DNA of 7,319 nt from Candidatus Odyssella thessalonicensis (GCA_005240015.1 SBBV01000104.1:1-7319), one strand, 5' to 3'; numbered from the stretch's first letter, positions 1 to 6,617 are shown. The notes: a model not told the origin generated them from the sequence alone. Made by a program: numbers and translations.

Positions 1-1722
1 ATCGACGGCGGCAAGATCCGCCTGCTGACGCGCAAGGGCCTCGACTGGACCGACCGTTTCCGCAGCATCGCCACGGCGCTCGAGCCTCTCGGCCTCGCCT
101 CGGCATTGCTCGACGGCGAAATCGTGGTCGCCGACGAAGTGGGCCTCCCGAGTTTCAGCGAGCTACAGGCCGATCTGAGCGCCGGCCGCGCGGATCGCTT
201 CCGCTACCAGGTCTTCGACATGCTCTATTGCGAGGGCTTCGACCTGACGCCCGCGACGCTGGTGGATCGCAAGCGGCTGCTGCAGCAGATCCTGTCGGTG
301 CTGCCGCCGGGCTCGCCCATCGTGTTCAGCGAGCATCTCGAGCAGGACGGGCCCACGATGTTCGAGCACGCGTCGCGGCTCGGCCTCGAAGGCATCGTCT
401 CGAAGCGCATCGACCTGCCGTACCGTTCCGGGCGCGGCGACCATTGGCTCAAGACCAAGAGCGTCAAAAGCGGCGACTTCGCGATCTTGGGCTACGTGCC
501 GTCGACCGTGGTCAAGGGATCGGTGGGCGCGCTGGTCCTGGGCGCGCGCGGCGAGGGCGGCAAGCTCGTCTATATGGGGCGGGTCGGCACCGGCTGGTCG
601 GTCGAGCAGGCGAAGGCGCTGCGCGACCAGCTCGAAGCGATCCCGGCGCCGAAGCCGGCGCTGGCCAAGGCGATGCCCGAGGGCACCGAGAAGAACTTGC
701 GCTGGGCCGAGCCCAAGCTCGTCGGCGAGATCCAGTACCGCGGCATCAGTGCGGACGGCCTCTTGCGGCAATCGTCCTTCAAAGGATTGCGCGAAGACAA
801 AAGCATCGACGAGATCGATGCCGCCGAGAAGCCGCGCGCGGCGAAGCCCGCGGCGGCAAGCACGCTCGAGGGCGTGCATCTCACGCATCCCGAGCGGCTG
901 CTCTGGGCCGAGGGCATCACCAAGCAGGGGCTCGCCGAGTTCTATGTCGAGATCGCCGACTGGATCCTGCCGCACATCACGGGCCGCGTGCTGAGCCTCT
1001 TGCGCCGCCCGAGCGGCGCAGGCTCGCGCGGCTTCTTCGCGAAGCATCCGTGGGCGGGCTTGAGCGACGCCGTGCATGTCGACGTCGGCGAGAAGGAGCC
1101 GATGTTCGCGATCACGAGTCTCGCCGGCCTCCTCAGCCTGGTTCAGTCCGGCGTCGTCGAAATCCACCCCTGGGGCTCGACGATCCGCGACCTCGAGCAC
1201 CCCGATCGGCTGATCTTCGACCTGGATCCCGACGAGAGCGTGCCCTGGGGCGACGTAGTCGCCGGTGCCCGGGAAGTGCGCCAGCGGCTCAAGGATTTCG
1301 GCCTCGAAAGCTTCCTCAAGACCACGGGCGGAAAGGGACTCCACGTGGTCGTGCCGATCGAACCGCGCGTCTCCTGGGACGAGGCCAAGGCGTTCACGAA
1401 GTCGATCGCCGAGGCGATGGCCAAGGACTCGCCGCGGCGATACGTCGCCAACATGGCGAAGGCGGCGCGGCGTGGCCGCATCTTCGTCGACTACATCCGG
1501 AACGGCCGCGGCGCCACCGCGGTCGGCGCCTATTCGACGCGTGCGTTTCCGCACGCGCCGGTCTCGACGCCGATCGATTGGGACGAGCTCTCGGAAGGGC
1601 TGCGCTCCAACCACTTCAAGATCGACAATCTGCCCCAGCGCCTCGCCTCGCTGAAGAAGGATCCGTGGCGCGCGCTCGGCGAGATCAAGCAGCGCTTGCC
1701 CGCCCCGCGCGGCCGGCGGTGA
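1..1722 (+). CDS. ligD: ATP-dependent DNA ligase/polymerase LigD, 3' part (N-terminus outside window)
   Basis: LigD seals and fills double-strand breaks in Ku-dependent non-homologous end joining. The frame is open from base 1, so the gene starts upstream; 573 residues are visible. Ligase domain: motif III LDGEIVV (about residues 36-42), motif IV EGIVSKR (130-136), motif V WLKTK (149-153), then the OB fold with GRVGTGW. The adenylated lysine of motif I should lie just upstream and is not seen. After an Ala/Lys/Pro-rich linker (about 275-290) comes the primase-like polymerase domain, from LTHPERLLW to the end. It has the metal-binding FDLDPD (406-411), TTGGKGLHV (441-449) and the third acidic site IFVDYIRN (494-501). 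Known: the LIG-then-POL order matches the Pseudomonas-type arrangement, which normally has a phosphoesterase domain ahead of LIG; the mycobacterial order differs. Its TGA lies 1 nt from the stop of the convergent hydrolase gene. No ku gene is in view. Confidence 0.96.
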   Translation: MDGGKIRLLTRKGLDWTDRFRSIATALEPLGLASALLDGEIVVADEVGLPSFSELQADLSAGRADRFRYQVFDMLYCEGFDLTPATLVDRKRLLQQILSVLPPGSPIVFSEHLEQDGPTMFEHASRLGLEGIVSKRIDLPYRSGRGDHWLKTKSVKSGDFAILGYVPSTVVKGSVGALVLGARGEGGKLVYMGRVGTGWSVEQAKALRDQLEAIPAPKPALAKAMPEGTEKNLRWAEPKLVGEIQYRGISADGLLRQSSFKGLREDKSIDEIDAAEKPRAAKPAAASTLEGVHLTHPERLLWAEGITKQGLAEFYVEIADWILPHITGRVLSLLRRPSGAGSRGFFAKHPWAGLSDAVHVDVGEKEPMFAITSLAGLLSLVQSGVVEIHPWGSTIRDLEHPDRLIFDLDPDESVPWGDVVAGAREVRQRLKDFGLESFLKTTGGKGLHVVVPIEPRVSWDEAKAFTKSIAEAMAKDSPRRYVANMAKAARRGRIFVDYIRNGRGATAVGAYSTRAFPHAPVSTPIDWDELSEGLRSNHFKIDNLPQRLASLKKDPWRALGEIKQRLPAPRGRR

Positions 1723-1723
1723 T

Positions 1724-2353
1724 CTAACCTTCGAGCAACGCCTTCACGATCGGCGCGAAATCGAGGCGGCCGCGCTTCAAGTCGTGCCCCGCGCCGTCGA
1801 TGCGGATCAGGTGCGTCGCGGCCGGAATCAACGCCAGCGCCGCCTCGAGCTCGGCGATCGTGCCGAAGCCATCGACGGTGCCATGCACGAAGACGGCGCG
1901 CGTGCTGAGGCGCGGCAGATGCTGGGTCCGGAGCTGCTCCGGTTTCTTGGGAGGGTGCAGCGGGTAGGAGAGCAAGAGCAGCGCGTCGACCAGGCCGGGC
2001 TCCTCTGCCGCGAGCATGCTGGCCTGCCGCCCGCCATAGGAGTGGCCGCCGAGATGGACCGGCCCCGAGACGATCTCGCGCATCGCGGCGACGGCTTGGC
2101 GCAAGCCTCCGCGGTCGCGGGCCGCGCTGCCGGGGCCCGGCGGACCCGTGCGGCGCTCCTGGCGAAACGGCAGGTCGCAGCGCAGCACCGCGAGGCCGGC
2201 CGCGTTGAAGGCATTCGCCGCCTCGACCAGCAGTGGCGCCTCGCAATTGCTGCCGGCGCTGTGCGTCAGCACGAGACCCGGGCCGCTCCTGCGGTCGCTC
2301 TCATGCAGAAAGCCGCGGACGCCGGCTGCCGCAAACGGCGCGATCTTGGCCAT
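1724..2353 (-). CDS. small alpha/beta hydrolase (KANL3/Tex30-type)
   Basis: A 209-residue cytoplasmic alpha/beta hydrolase with no signal peptide. It shows an early strand with LTHSAGSN (oxyanion-loop region, 29-36), the nucleophile elbow GGHSYGG (Ser105), a probable acid in HGTVDGFG (Asp161) and the catalytic His in GAGHDL (His190). Spacing and length fit the compact dienelactone-hydrolase-like KANL3/Tex30 group, whose substrates are mostly unknown. Start: ATG at 2353 is chosen because MAKIAPF leads straight into the fold. A longer ATG at 2461 would add 36 Arg/Ala-rich residues overlapping the upstream gene. No clear Shine-Dalgarno precedes 2353, so translation may depend on coupling to the FAD gene ending 70 nt upstream. 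It is the last gene of the leftward cluster and converges on ligD with a 1-nt gap, which leaves no room for a terminator between the stops. Hydrolysis of an ester or lactone from the neighbouring pathway is inference. Confidence 0.88.
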   Translation of the reverse strand: MAKIAPFAAAGVRGFLHESDRRSGPGLVLTHSAGSNCEAPLLVEAANAFNAAGLAVLRCDLPFRQERRTGPPGPGSAARDRGGLRQAVAAMREIVSGPVHLGGHSYGGRQASMLAAEEPGLVDALLLLSYPLHPPKKPEQLRTQHLPRLSTRAVFVHGTVDGFGTIAELEAALALIPAATHLIRIDGAGHDLKRGRLDFAPIVKALLEG

Positions 2354-2423
2354 GCCGGCGTGGATGCCACGAATGGCGTCGAGCGGCAATCGCGCGCGGC
2401 AGCGCTTCTTGCGCCTCCGGCCT

Positions 2424-3914
2424 CTAGCGCCCCAACGCGCTGCCCGCGCTGCTGCCGGCAATTCTGCCGAACACCGCGCCGGACATCAGCCCCGTGCCGC
2501 CCGGATAGTTGAAATAGAACAGCCCGCCGACGAGCTCGCCCGCGGCGTAGAGGCCCGGAATCGGCGCGAGGTCCGTATCGAGCACCTGCGCGGTCCGGGG
2601 ATCGATGCGGAGCCCGCCGAAAGTAAAGGTGATGCCGCAACCGATCTGGTAGGCCTCGAACGGCGGCTCGTCGATGCGGTTCGCCCAATTCGACTTGGGC
2701 GGCGTGATCCCATTCGTCGAGCGGCCGTCCTTGATGTTCGGATTGAACGGGACGTCCGTGCGCACGGCCGCGTTGTAGGCCTTGATCTCCGCGAGGAACG
2801 CGTCCCGGTCGACGCCCTCGAGCTTCGCGGCGAGCTCCTCGAGCGTGGTGGCGGAAACCTTCGTCACGCGCTTGATCCGATACTCGTCGCGCAGCAGCTG
2901 CAAGACCTTGCGGTCGAAGATCTGCCACGCGAACTGGTCGGGCTGCTCCAGCACCACGCGCCCGTACTTCGCATAGGTGTAGTTGCGGAAATCGGCGCCT
3001 TCGTCGACGAAGCGCCGGCCGCGCGCGTTCACCATGATCCCGAACGGATAGGAGTGCTTCTGAAAGCCGTCGCCGACGGCGAGATCACCGAACTCGGGCG
3101 CGTTGTAGTCCCAGCCGACGGCGTGGCAGCCGGACCAGTTGCCGTAGGGCGATGCGCCGATCGCGAGCGCCATCGCGATGCCGTCGCCGGTGTTGAACCG
3201 CGTGCCGCGCACCTTGGCCAGCTCCCAGCCCGGGCCGAGATAGCGCGTGCGCCACTCGGCGTTCGACTCGAATCCGCCGCAGGCGAGGATCACGGCGCGC
3301 GCCGTCAGATCGAAGACCTCGCCCCCGTGTTTCGCCCGCACGCCGGACACGGCATGGCCGTCGTAGATGAGCGAGAGCGCGCGCGTCTCGTAGCGGAGCT
3401 CGATGCCCTCCTTGGCCGCGATCGCGGTCTCCTGGTCGACGAGCCCCGGCCCGCCGCCCGAGACTTCGACCGTAAGTCCGCCCCAGAACTTGAACTTGCC
3501 GGCGATCTTGAAGGCCTGGCGGCCCCAGATCGGCACGAAGCGGATCCCCTTGGCCCGCAGCCACGTCATGGTCGCGAAGGACTTCGTCACCAGCTGCTCG
3601 CACAATTCCGGGTCGGTGCGGTAGCGGGTGACGCGGAACATGTCGTCGTAGAACTGCTCGGTCGTGTAGGTGCCGAAATCGCTCATCGCGATCTCGTCGG
3701 CGGTGAGGTCGGGCATGATCGCCTTGAGATCGTCGACGCCGCGATAGGCGAAGCGGATGGCACCGGCGGTAAATCGGCTGTTCCCGCCGCTCTCCGCCGC
3801 GCCGGCGCGCTCCAGCATCAGCACGCGCATGCCCTTCTCCCGCGCCGCCAGCGCGGCGGCGAAGGCGGCGTTTCCCGCCCCCACCACGATCACGTCATGC
3901 TTGGCGTCGGCCAT
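2424..3914 (-). CDS. TcuA/CobZ-like FAD-dependent dehydrogenase (fumarate reductase/succinate dehydrogenase flavoprotein superfamily)
   Basis: A 496-residue soluble flavoprotein. N-terminal ADP-binding fold: DVIVVGAGNAAFAAA (7-21), with Ala in place of the third Gly as in TcuA-type proteins, then the ribose-binding acid in MLERAG (33-38) and the GGNSRF loop (43-48). Central part: ILACGGFESN (209-218) and FVDEGADFRNY (302-312), typical of the fumarate reductase/3-ketosteroid dehydrogenase flavoprotein family. C-terminus: GLYAAGELVGG then NYPGGTGLMSGAVFGRIAG (454-487) closes the FAD site. Many relatives are annotated as tricarballylate dehydrogenase TcuA, but no TcuB or TcuC partner is in the window, so the substrate is uncertain: some carboxylic acid or enoyl compound undergoing flavin-linked desaturation or reduction. 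ATG at 3914 follows a good AGAGGGA ribosome site (3921-3927 on the minus strand). The gene lies 105 nt downstream of the thioesterase gene and 70 nt upstream of the hydrolase gene, all on one strand, probably one transcript. Confidence 0.9.
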   Translation of the reverse strand: MADAKHDVIVVGAGNAAFAAALAAREKGMRVLMLERAGAAESGGNSRFTAGAIRFAYRGVDDLKAIMPDLTADEIAMSDFGTYTTEQFYDDMFRVTRYRTDPELCEQLVTKSFATMTWLRAKGIRFVPIWGRQAFKIAGKFKFWGGLTVEVSGGGPGLVDQETAIAAKEGIELRYETRALSLIYDGHAVSGVRAKHGGEVFDLTARAVILACGGFESNAEWRTRYLGPGWELAKVRGTRFNTGDGIAMALAIGASPYGNWSGCHAVGWDYNAPEFGDLAVGDGFQKHSYPFGIMVNARGRRFVDEGADFRNYTYAKYGRVVLEQPDQFAWQIFDRKVLQLLRDEYRIKRVTKVSATTLEELAAKLEGVDRDAFLAEIKAYNAAVRTDVPFNPNIKDGRSTNGITPPKSNWANRIDEPPFEAYQIGCGITFTFGGLRIDPRTAQVLDTDLAPIPGLYAAGELVGGLFYFNYPGGTGLMSGAVFGRIAGSSAGSALGR

Positions 3915-4019
3915 CGACGATCCCTCTCGCGCCTCTGCGAGCGCCGGGAAGATTGCTCGATACGCGCCATCGGCCGCTGCTTTCCGATCGCGGCCGCGTC
4001 GTTCGCTCTTGGTCGCCTC

Positions 4020-4496
4020 TCAAAAGCCCTCCGGATCGACCACCAGCTTCGCCAAGCGCTGGCGGAAATCCTCGGGCATGGGCGTGGCCTTGCGTGCGAG
4101 GGGGTCGAAGAACACCTCGACCGTCTCCTCCCAGGCGCAATAGTCGTTGGTGTCGGCGTTGTACATCTTGGCGACGTGCACGACGCTCTTCTGGCCGACC
4201 TTGGCGAAGCCGGCACGGATGACGATCAAATCGCCGGCCTTGAGCTCGCGCAAGAATTTGATTGTGGTCTGCGCAACCACGACCTGCGTTCCGCGCTCGC
4301 GCATCTCGCGCTGGCTCACGCCGGCGACGCTCCAGAGGTGGAAGCCGGCATCGTCGAAGTGGTGCGCATACCAGCGCACGTTCATGTGCCCGAGGTGATC
4401 GCACATCCAAGGGAACACGACGCCGCGATAGACCTCGAAAACACGCGCAGCGCCATGCGAGGCGCCGTCACTCGGCTTCACCGTCGTGCGTTCCAC
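4020..4496 (-). CDS. hotdog-fold acyl-CoA thioesterase (4HBT family)
   Basis: A 158-residue protein of the 4-hydroxybenzoyl-CoA-thioesterase-like hotdog superfamily, expected to hydrolyse an acyl-CoA or aroyl-CoA in the cytoplasm. Visible: the first strand with VFPWMCDHLGHMNV (27-40), where Asp33 is at the place of the family's catalytic acid and GHMN replaces the usual GHVN. The long helix follows (RWYAHHFDDAGFHLW, 41-55), then strands such as VVVAQTTIKFLREL (72-85) and a closing EETVEVFFDP (123-132). The length is normal for the family. The start is GTG at 4496, with GGAG (4507-4510) 10 nt upstream, slightly far; a second in-frame GTG six codons in is possible. It is the first gene of the leftward cluster and is divergent from the extradiol dioxygenase genes. 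Some members act in aromatic or carnitine/betaine CoA pathways; the exact substrate cannot be told. Confidence 0.88.
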   Translation of the reverse strand: MERTTVKPSDGASHGAARVFEVYRGVVFPWMCDHLGHMNVRWYAHHFDDAGFHLWSVAGVSQREMRERGTQVVVAQTTIKFLRELKAGDLIVIRAGFAKVGQKSVVHVAKMYNADTNDYCAWEETVEVFFDPLARKATPMPEDFRQRLAKLVVDPEGF

Positions 4497-4615
4497 TTGT
4501 CTTTGGCTCCGGCAGAGGGTTTATAAAGTCGCGCCGCGCCGCAGGTTCGGCGCCGACCGCGCGAGACGTTAGTCAAGTCCTTGACGAGGTTCAATCGAGC
4601 AAGCGAGAGCGCGAA
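4497..4615. promoter_or_regulatory. divergent control region between the thioesterase cluster and the dioxygenase operon
   Basis: These 119 noncoding bases separate two head-to-head gene sets and should carry both promoters. The only AT-rich stretch is TTTATAAA at 4520-4527, a palindrome that can read as a -10 element (TATAAA) on either strand. Leftward it would put the start of transcription about 17 nt before the GTG. Rightward, TTGTCT at 4497-4502 is a poor -35 with a 19-nt spacer. A perfect inverted repeat lies at 4572-4585. The promoter assignment is weak; that the region is regulatory follows from gene orientation. Confidence 0.5.
4572..4585. promoter_or_regulatory. candidate operator, 6-2-6 palindrome GTCAAG-TC-CTTGAC
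   Basis: A perfect inverted repeat with 6-bp arms and a 2-nt centre, ending 30 nt before the ATG of the LigB-like gene and inside the divergent region. Short symmetric sites of this kind, often containing TCAAG/CTTGA, are typical of dimeric MarR- or GntR-type repressors of aromatic catabolic genes. No regulator gene is in the window. As an RNA hairpin the 2-nt loop would be strained, so a protein-binding DNA site is likelier than a terminator. Confidence 0.4.
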
Positions 4616-5467
4616 ATGGCCGAGATCGTATTCGCCGCCGGAATCCCGCATGCGCCGGCTATCGTGGGCCTGTTCGACAAGGCGACGCCCGAACAGCAGA
4701 AGGTGGTGCGCCACACCTATGCCGGGCTTTCGGGCGGCCTGCGCCGGGCGCGGCCCGATCTCATCATCGCGTTCGCCAACGACCACATGACGAATTCGCG
4801 CATCATCGCCTATCCCGATTTCCTGATCGGCATGGCGGCCGAGCACACGGGGCCGCACGAATGGTTCAAGCCCTGGATCGGCTGCCGCGACTACGTCGTG
4901 AAGGGTAGCCCCGAGGCGGCGGAAGTCCTGTTCCGCGGCATGTCGAGGCGCGGCGTGCGCATGTTCGGGAGCCGGCAGCCGCTGAAGTTCGACGACAACA
5001 TCTCGGTACCCAGCGTGCTGCTCGAGCTCGACACGCTCGGCGTGCCGCTCGTGCCGGTGATGCAGAACTGCACCGTGCCGCCGTTTCCCGACCAGCACCG
5101 CTGCTACGAAGTGGGGCAAAAGCTCAGCGATCTCATCCGGCACGATTTTCCGGCCGAGATGCGCGTGGCGCTCATCGGTTCGGGCGGCTTGAGCCACGAG
5201 CCCGGCGGGGCGCGCTATCTCTTCATCGACGAAGCGTTCGACCGCTGGTTCATCGACCTCTGCGTCGCGGCCGATCACAAACGCATGCTGAGGGAGCTCA
5301 CGATCGAGAAGATGGAGGCGGCGGGCTCGGGTGGCACGGCCGAGCTGCTCGCCTGGGTCGTGGTGATGGGTGCCATCGGCGAGAAGCCCGGGCAGTCGTT
5401 CGGCTACGCGATCTGCAGCGATTTCCGCTGCGGCATCGGCGCCGTTGCATGGAACCTGGCGGCCTGA
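4616..5467 (+). CDS. class III extradiol dioxygenase, LigB-like catalytic subunit
   Basis: A 283-residue member of the LigB superfamily (protocatechuate 4,5-dioxygenase beta, gallate dioxygenase N-terminal domain), which opens catechol-type rings next to the hydroxyls using Fe(II) and O2. The active-site set is complete: GIPHAP gives His12, ANDHM gives His57, GGLSHEPGG gives the acid/base His194, and GGTAELLAW gives Glu243. These match in order and spacing the LigB iron ligands (His12, His61, Glu242) and catalytic His195 known from the Sphingobium enzyme. The frame is open further upstream, but ATG at 4616 is chosen because it gives the conserved His at position 12 and has GAGAG (4605-4609) 6 nt ahead. 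It is followed after 11 nt by the LigA-like small subunit. The family also includes non-aromatic relatives, so the substrate (protocatechuate, gallate or another) is not determined. Confidence 0.92.
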   Translation: MAEIVFAAGIPHAPAIVGLFDKATPEQQKVVRHTYAGLSGGLRRARPDLIIAFANDHMTNSRIIAYPDFLIGMAAEHTGPHEWFKPWIGCRDYVVKGSPEAAEVLFRGMSRRGVRMFGSRQPLKFDDNISVPSVLLELDTLGVPLVPVMQNCTVPPFPDQHRCYEVGQKLSDLIRHDFPAEMRVALIGSGGLSHEPGGARYLFIDEAFDRWFIDLCVAADHKRMLRELTIEKMEAAGSGGTAELLAWVVVMGAIGEKPGQSFGYAICSDFRCGIGAVAWNLAA

Positions 5468-5478
5468 AGAGGTGCGCG

Positions 5479-5778
5479 ATGGGACTCGAGAAATTCGATC
5501 CAACACTGGCTGGCCATGATCTCGTCCAGGACTTGAAGTGGGACCCGGCGCTGCGGGCCGAGTTCAAGGACAACGAACGAGCCGTTCTGGATCGCTATCC
5601 GCTGCGGCCCGAGGAGCGCAGGGCGATCGAGGAGCGCGATTTCCGCACACTCTACGACATCGGCTTCCATCCCTATCTCGGCGGCCAGCTCTCGCGCTTC
5701 ATCTACGGCAACGACGCCGCGCGCGGCGCGCTGATCGCCAACAAGAAACTGATCGCCTCGCTGACGGGTCAGAAGTAG
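5479..5778 (+). CDS. LigA-like small (alpha) subunit of extradiol dioxygenase
   Basis: A 99-residue helical protein of the LigA family. It shows the signature seen in protocatechuate 4,5-dioxygenase alpha subunits: a helix around LVQDLKWDPALRAEF (15-29), then RYPLRPEERRAIEERD (39-54) and the loop YDIGFHPYLGGQLSRF (59-74). In LigAB the alpha subunit caps the beta active site and helps form the substrate pocket; it has no metal ligands of its own. ATG at 5479 has a strong AAGAGG ribosome site (5467-5472) that overlaps the stop codon of the catalytic-subunit gene, 6 nt from the start, so the two are co-translated. An in-frame upstream ATG at 5449 lies inside the preceding gene and is rejected. 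The order beta then alpha is opposite to ligA-ligB. Confidence 0.88.
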   Translation: MGLEKFDPTLAGHDLVQDLKWDPALRAEFKDNERAVLDRYPLRPEERRAIEERDFRTLYDIGFHPYLGGQLSRFIYGNDAARGALIANKKLIASLTGQK

Positions 5779-5800
5779 GCCGCTCGGGTTCCAACCCTCT

Positions 5801-6484
5801 CTACGTAGCGCCAGGATTTGAATCACTTAACCCGGCGCGGATTGGCGTGGCGGCTAAGGACAAGGTTGGGCCGGAAGCGAGTTCCGAAAGGCGCTCCGGT
5901 GTCGTTGAGCGCATCGAAGCGCGCTCGGCCACGACGTCGAACCATGAGACCAGGGTCGGGCAATGCTCCCGCCATCCGAGGCGCGGCAGCCGGAAATCGA
6001 GGTAGGCGAGCGCACAGGCGAGCGTGAGGCTGGCAAGATCGAATGCGCGGGCGAACTCGCCACGCTCGAGCACAGCAAGGGCACGCAAGATCTTGCCCTC
6101 TTGGCGCAGCAGCCACCCGTCCCAGCGCGCACTCTCAGGCCGTCGAAGGCGCTCGACGACATGGGCAACGGCCGCTTCCATTATTCCGTCGGCGAGCGCG
6201 TGACGGCACAGCACCGCCCAGCGTGCGGAGCCCGCGGGCGGGATGAGCTTCGGGCCATGATGCAGACTGTCGAGATACTCGCAGATCAGTGTCGAACCTA
6301 CGAACGTGCCGTCCCCGGAGACGAGAGCCGGGACTTTCCCGATCGGATTATCGTCATGGATGTTGGTGTCCTGAGCCCATACATCAGCCGGCACGAGCCT
6401 CAGGCGTGGCGCGCAGCCGATCTCGAGCGCCGCAACCAGCACTTTCCGAGCGAAAGGCGAGAACGGCGAATACCGCAGGCGCAT
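5801..6484 (-). CDS. glutathione S-transferase family protein
   Basis: A 227-residue cytosolic GST-like protein. The N-terminal thioredoxin fold begins at once with RYSPFSPFARKV (4-15), where the SPFSPF serines replace a catalytic Cys. It continues with NPIGKVPAL (46-54, cis-Pro52) and GSTLICEYLD (63-72, glutathione gamma-Glu contact region). The helical C-terminal domain follows, with FDLASLTLACALAYLDFRLP (148-167); small proteobacterial GSTs usually have an ADIAL-like capping box here, and ASLTL is a departure from it. Most relatives end soon after the segment seen here as MRSTTPER (191-198), so the last roughly 28 residues look like an extension without a fold. ATG at 6484 is fixed by the domain edge, though no Shine-Dalgarno is visible, so a leaderless or weakly translated message is possible. 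It is convergent with the dioxygenase operon (22-nt gap) and divergent from the ThDP enzyme. Confidence 0.9.
   Translation of the reverse strand: MRLRYSPFSPFARKVLVAALEIGCAPRLRLVPADVWAQDTNIHDDNPIGKVPALVSGDGTFVGSTLICEYLDSLHHGPKLIPPAGSARWAVLCRHALADGIMEAAVAHVVERLRRPESARWDGWLLRQEGKILRALAVLERGEFARAFDLASLTLACALAYLDFRLPRLGWREHCPTLVSWFDVVAERASMRSTTPERLSELASGPTLSLAATPIRAGLSDSNPGAT
5808..5838. other. hairpin-forming inverted repeat at the convergent junction
   Basis: GCGCCAGG (5808-5815) pairs with CCCGGCGC (5831-5838): eight positions with one A-C mismatch on the plus strand that becomes G-U on the minus strand. The loop is an AT-rich 15 nt. It lies in the last codons of the GST gene, 30 nt past the stop of the LigA-like gene. 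A smaller GGGTT-CC-AACCC repeat at 5786-5797 sits in the intergenic gap. Neither is followed by a T-run on either strand, so an intrinsic terminator is not supported; a role in ending or protecting the convergent messages is a guess. Confidence 0.3.
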
Positions 6485-6530
6485 TTGACGGCACGATACG
6501 ATGTTCAGCGCGTCTATTTATCATTGTCGG

Positions 6531-6558
6531 TTGACATTTCACATAGCTGAATTCTAAT
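6531..6558 (+). promoter_or_regulatory. sigma70-type promoter for the ThDP-enzyme gene
   Basis: TTGACA (6531-6536, perfect -35), a 16-nt spacer, then TCTAAT (6553-6558, five of six to TATAAT), inside the only clearly AT-rich segment of the window. The expected start point is near 6565, giving a leader of about 60 nt to the ATG at 6624. TGTC (6525-6528) and GACA (6533-6536) form a small inverted repeat overlapping the -35 box, a possible but weak operator. The leftward GST promoter should be in the same 139-bp gap, but I cannot place it. Confidence 0.6.
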
Positions 6559-6613
6559 TTCGCGCAGCGTCATGCATCCCGCGTTCTGCCGCAACGCGAC
6601 CTGGCGCCGACAT

Positions 6614-6617
6614 GGAG
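6614..6617 (+). promoter_or_regulatory. ribosome binding site GGAG deciding the start of the ThDP-enzyme gene
   Basis: GGAG lies 6 nt ahead of ATG 6624. An in-frame ATG at 6612 overlaps this site and has no purine-rich leader of its own, so 6624 is preferred. Confidence 0.6.

Noticed and set aside
1..120. A matching fold-back repeat at the left edge
   Set aside because: I looked for the reverse complement of the first bases elsewhere in the window and saw none. The ligase domain reads normally from base 1.
163..1614. A 483-codon open frame on the minus strand opposite ligD
   Set aside because: It is antisense to a gene with all LigD motifs, is rich in Arg/Asp/His from high-GC codons read backwards, and shows no domain.
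3915..4019. A separate promoter or hidden gene in the 105-nt gap between the thioesterase and FAD genes
   Set aside because: No start with a plausible protein and no recognisable -35/-10 pair is visible, only GC-rich sequence and the ribosome site of the FAD gene.
2148..4526. A 792-codon open frame on the plus strand across the FAD dehydrogenase and thioesterase genes
   Set aside because: It is a shadow of GC-biased third positions. The composition is Arg/Ala/Asp/His-rich without motifs, and both minus-strand genes have complete family signatures and sensible starts.
4262..4615. An upstream in-frame extension of the LigB-like gene
   Set aside because: It would overlap the thioesterase gene on the other strand and adds Arg-rich sequence. 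ATG 4616 has a ribosome site and places the iron-binding His at residue 12, as in LigB.
5786..5797. GGGTT-CC-AACCC as an intrinsic terminator or part of a tRNA T-arm
   Set aside because: The stem is short with almost no loop and no T-run follows. No cloverleaf can be drawn with flanking bases, which are coding on both sides.
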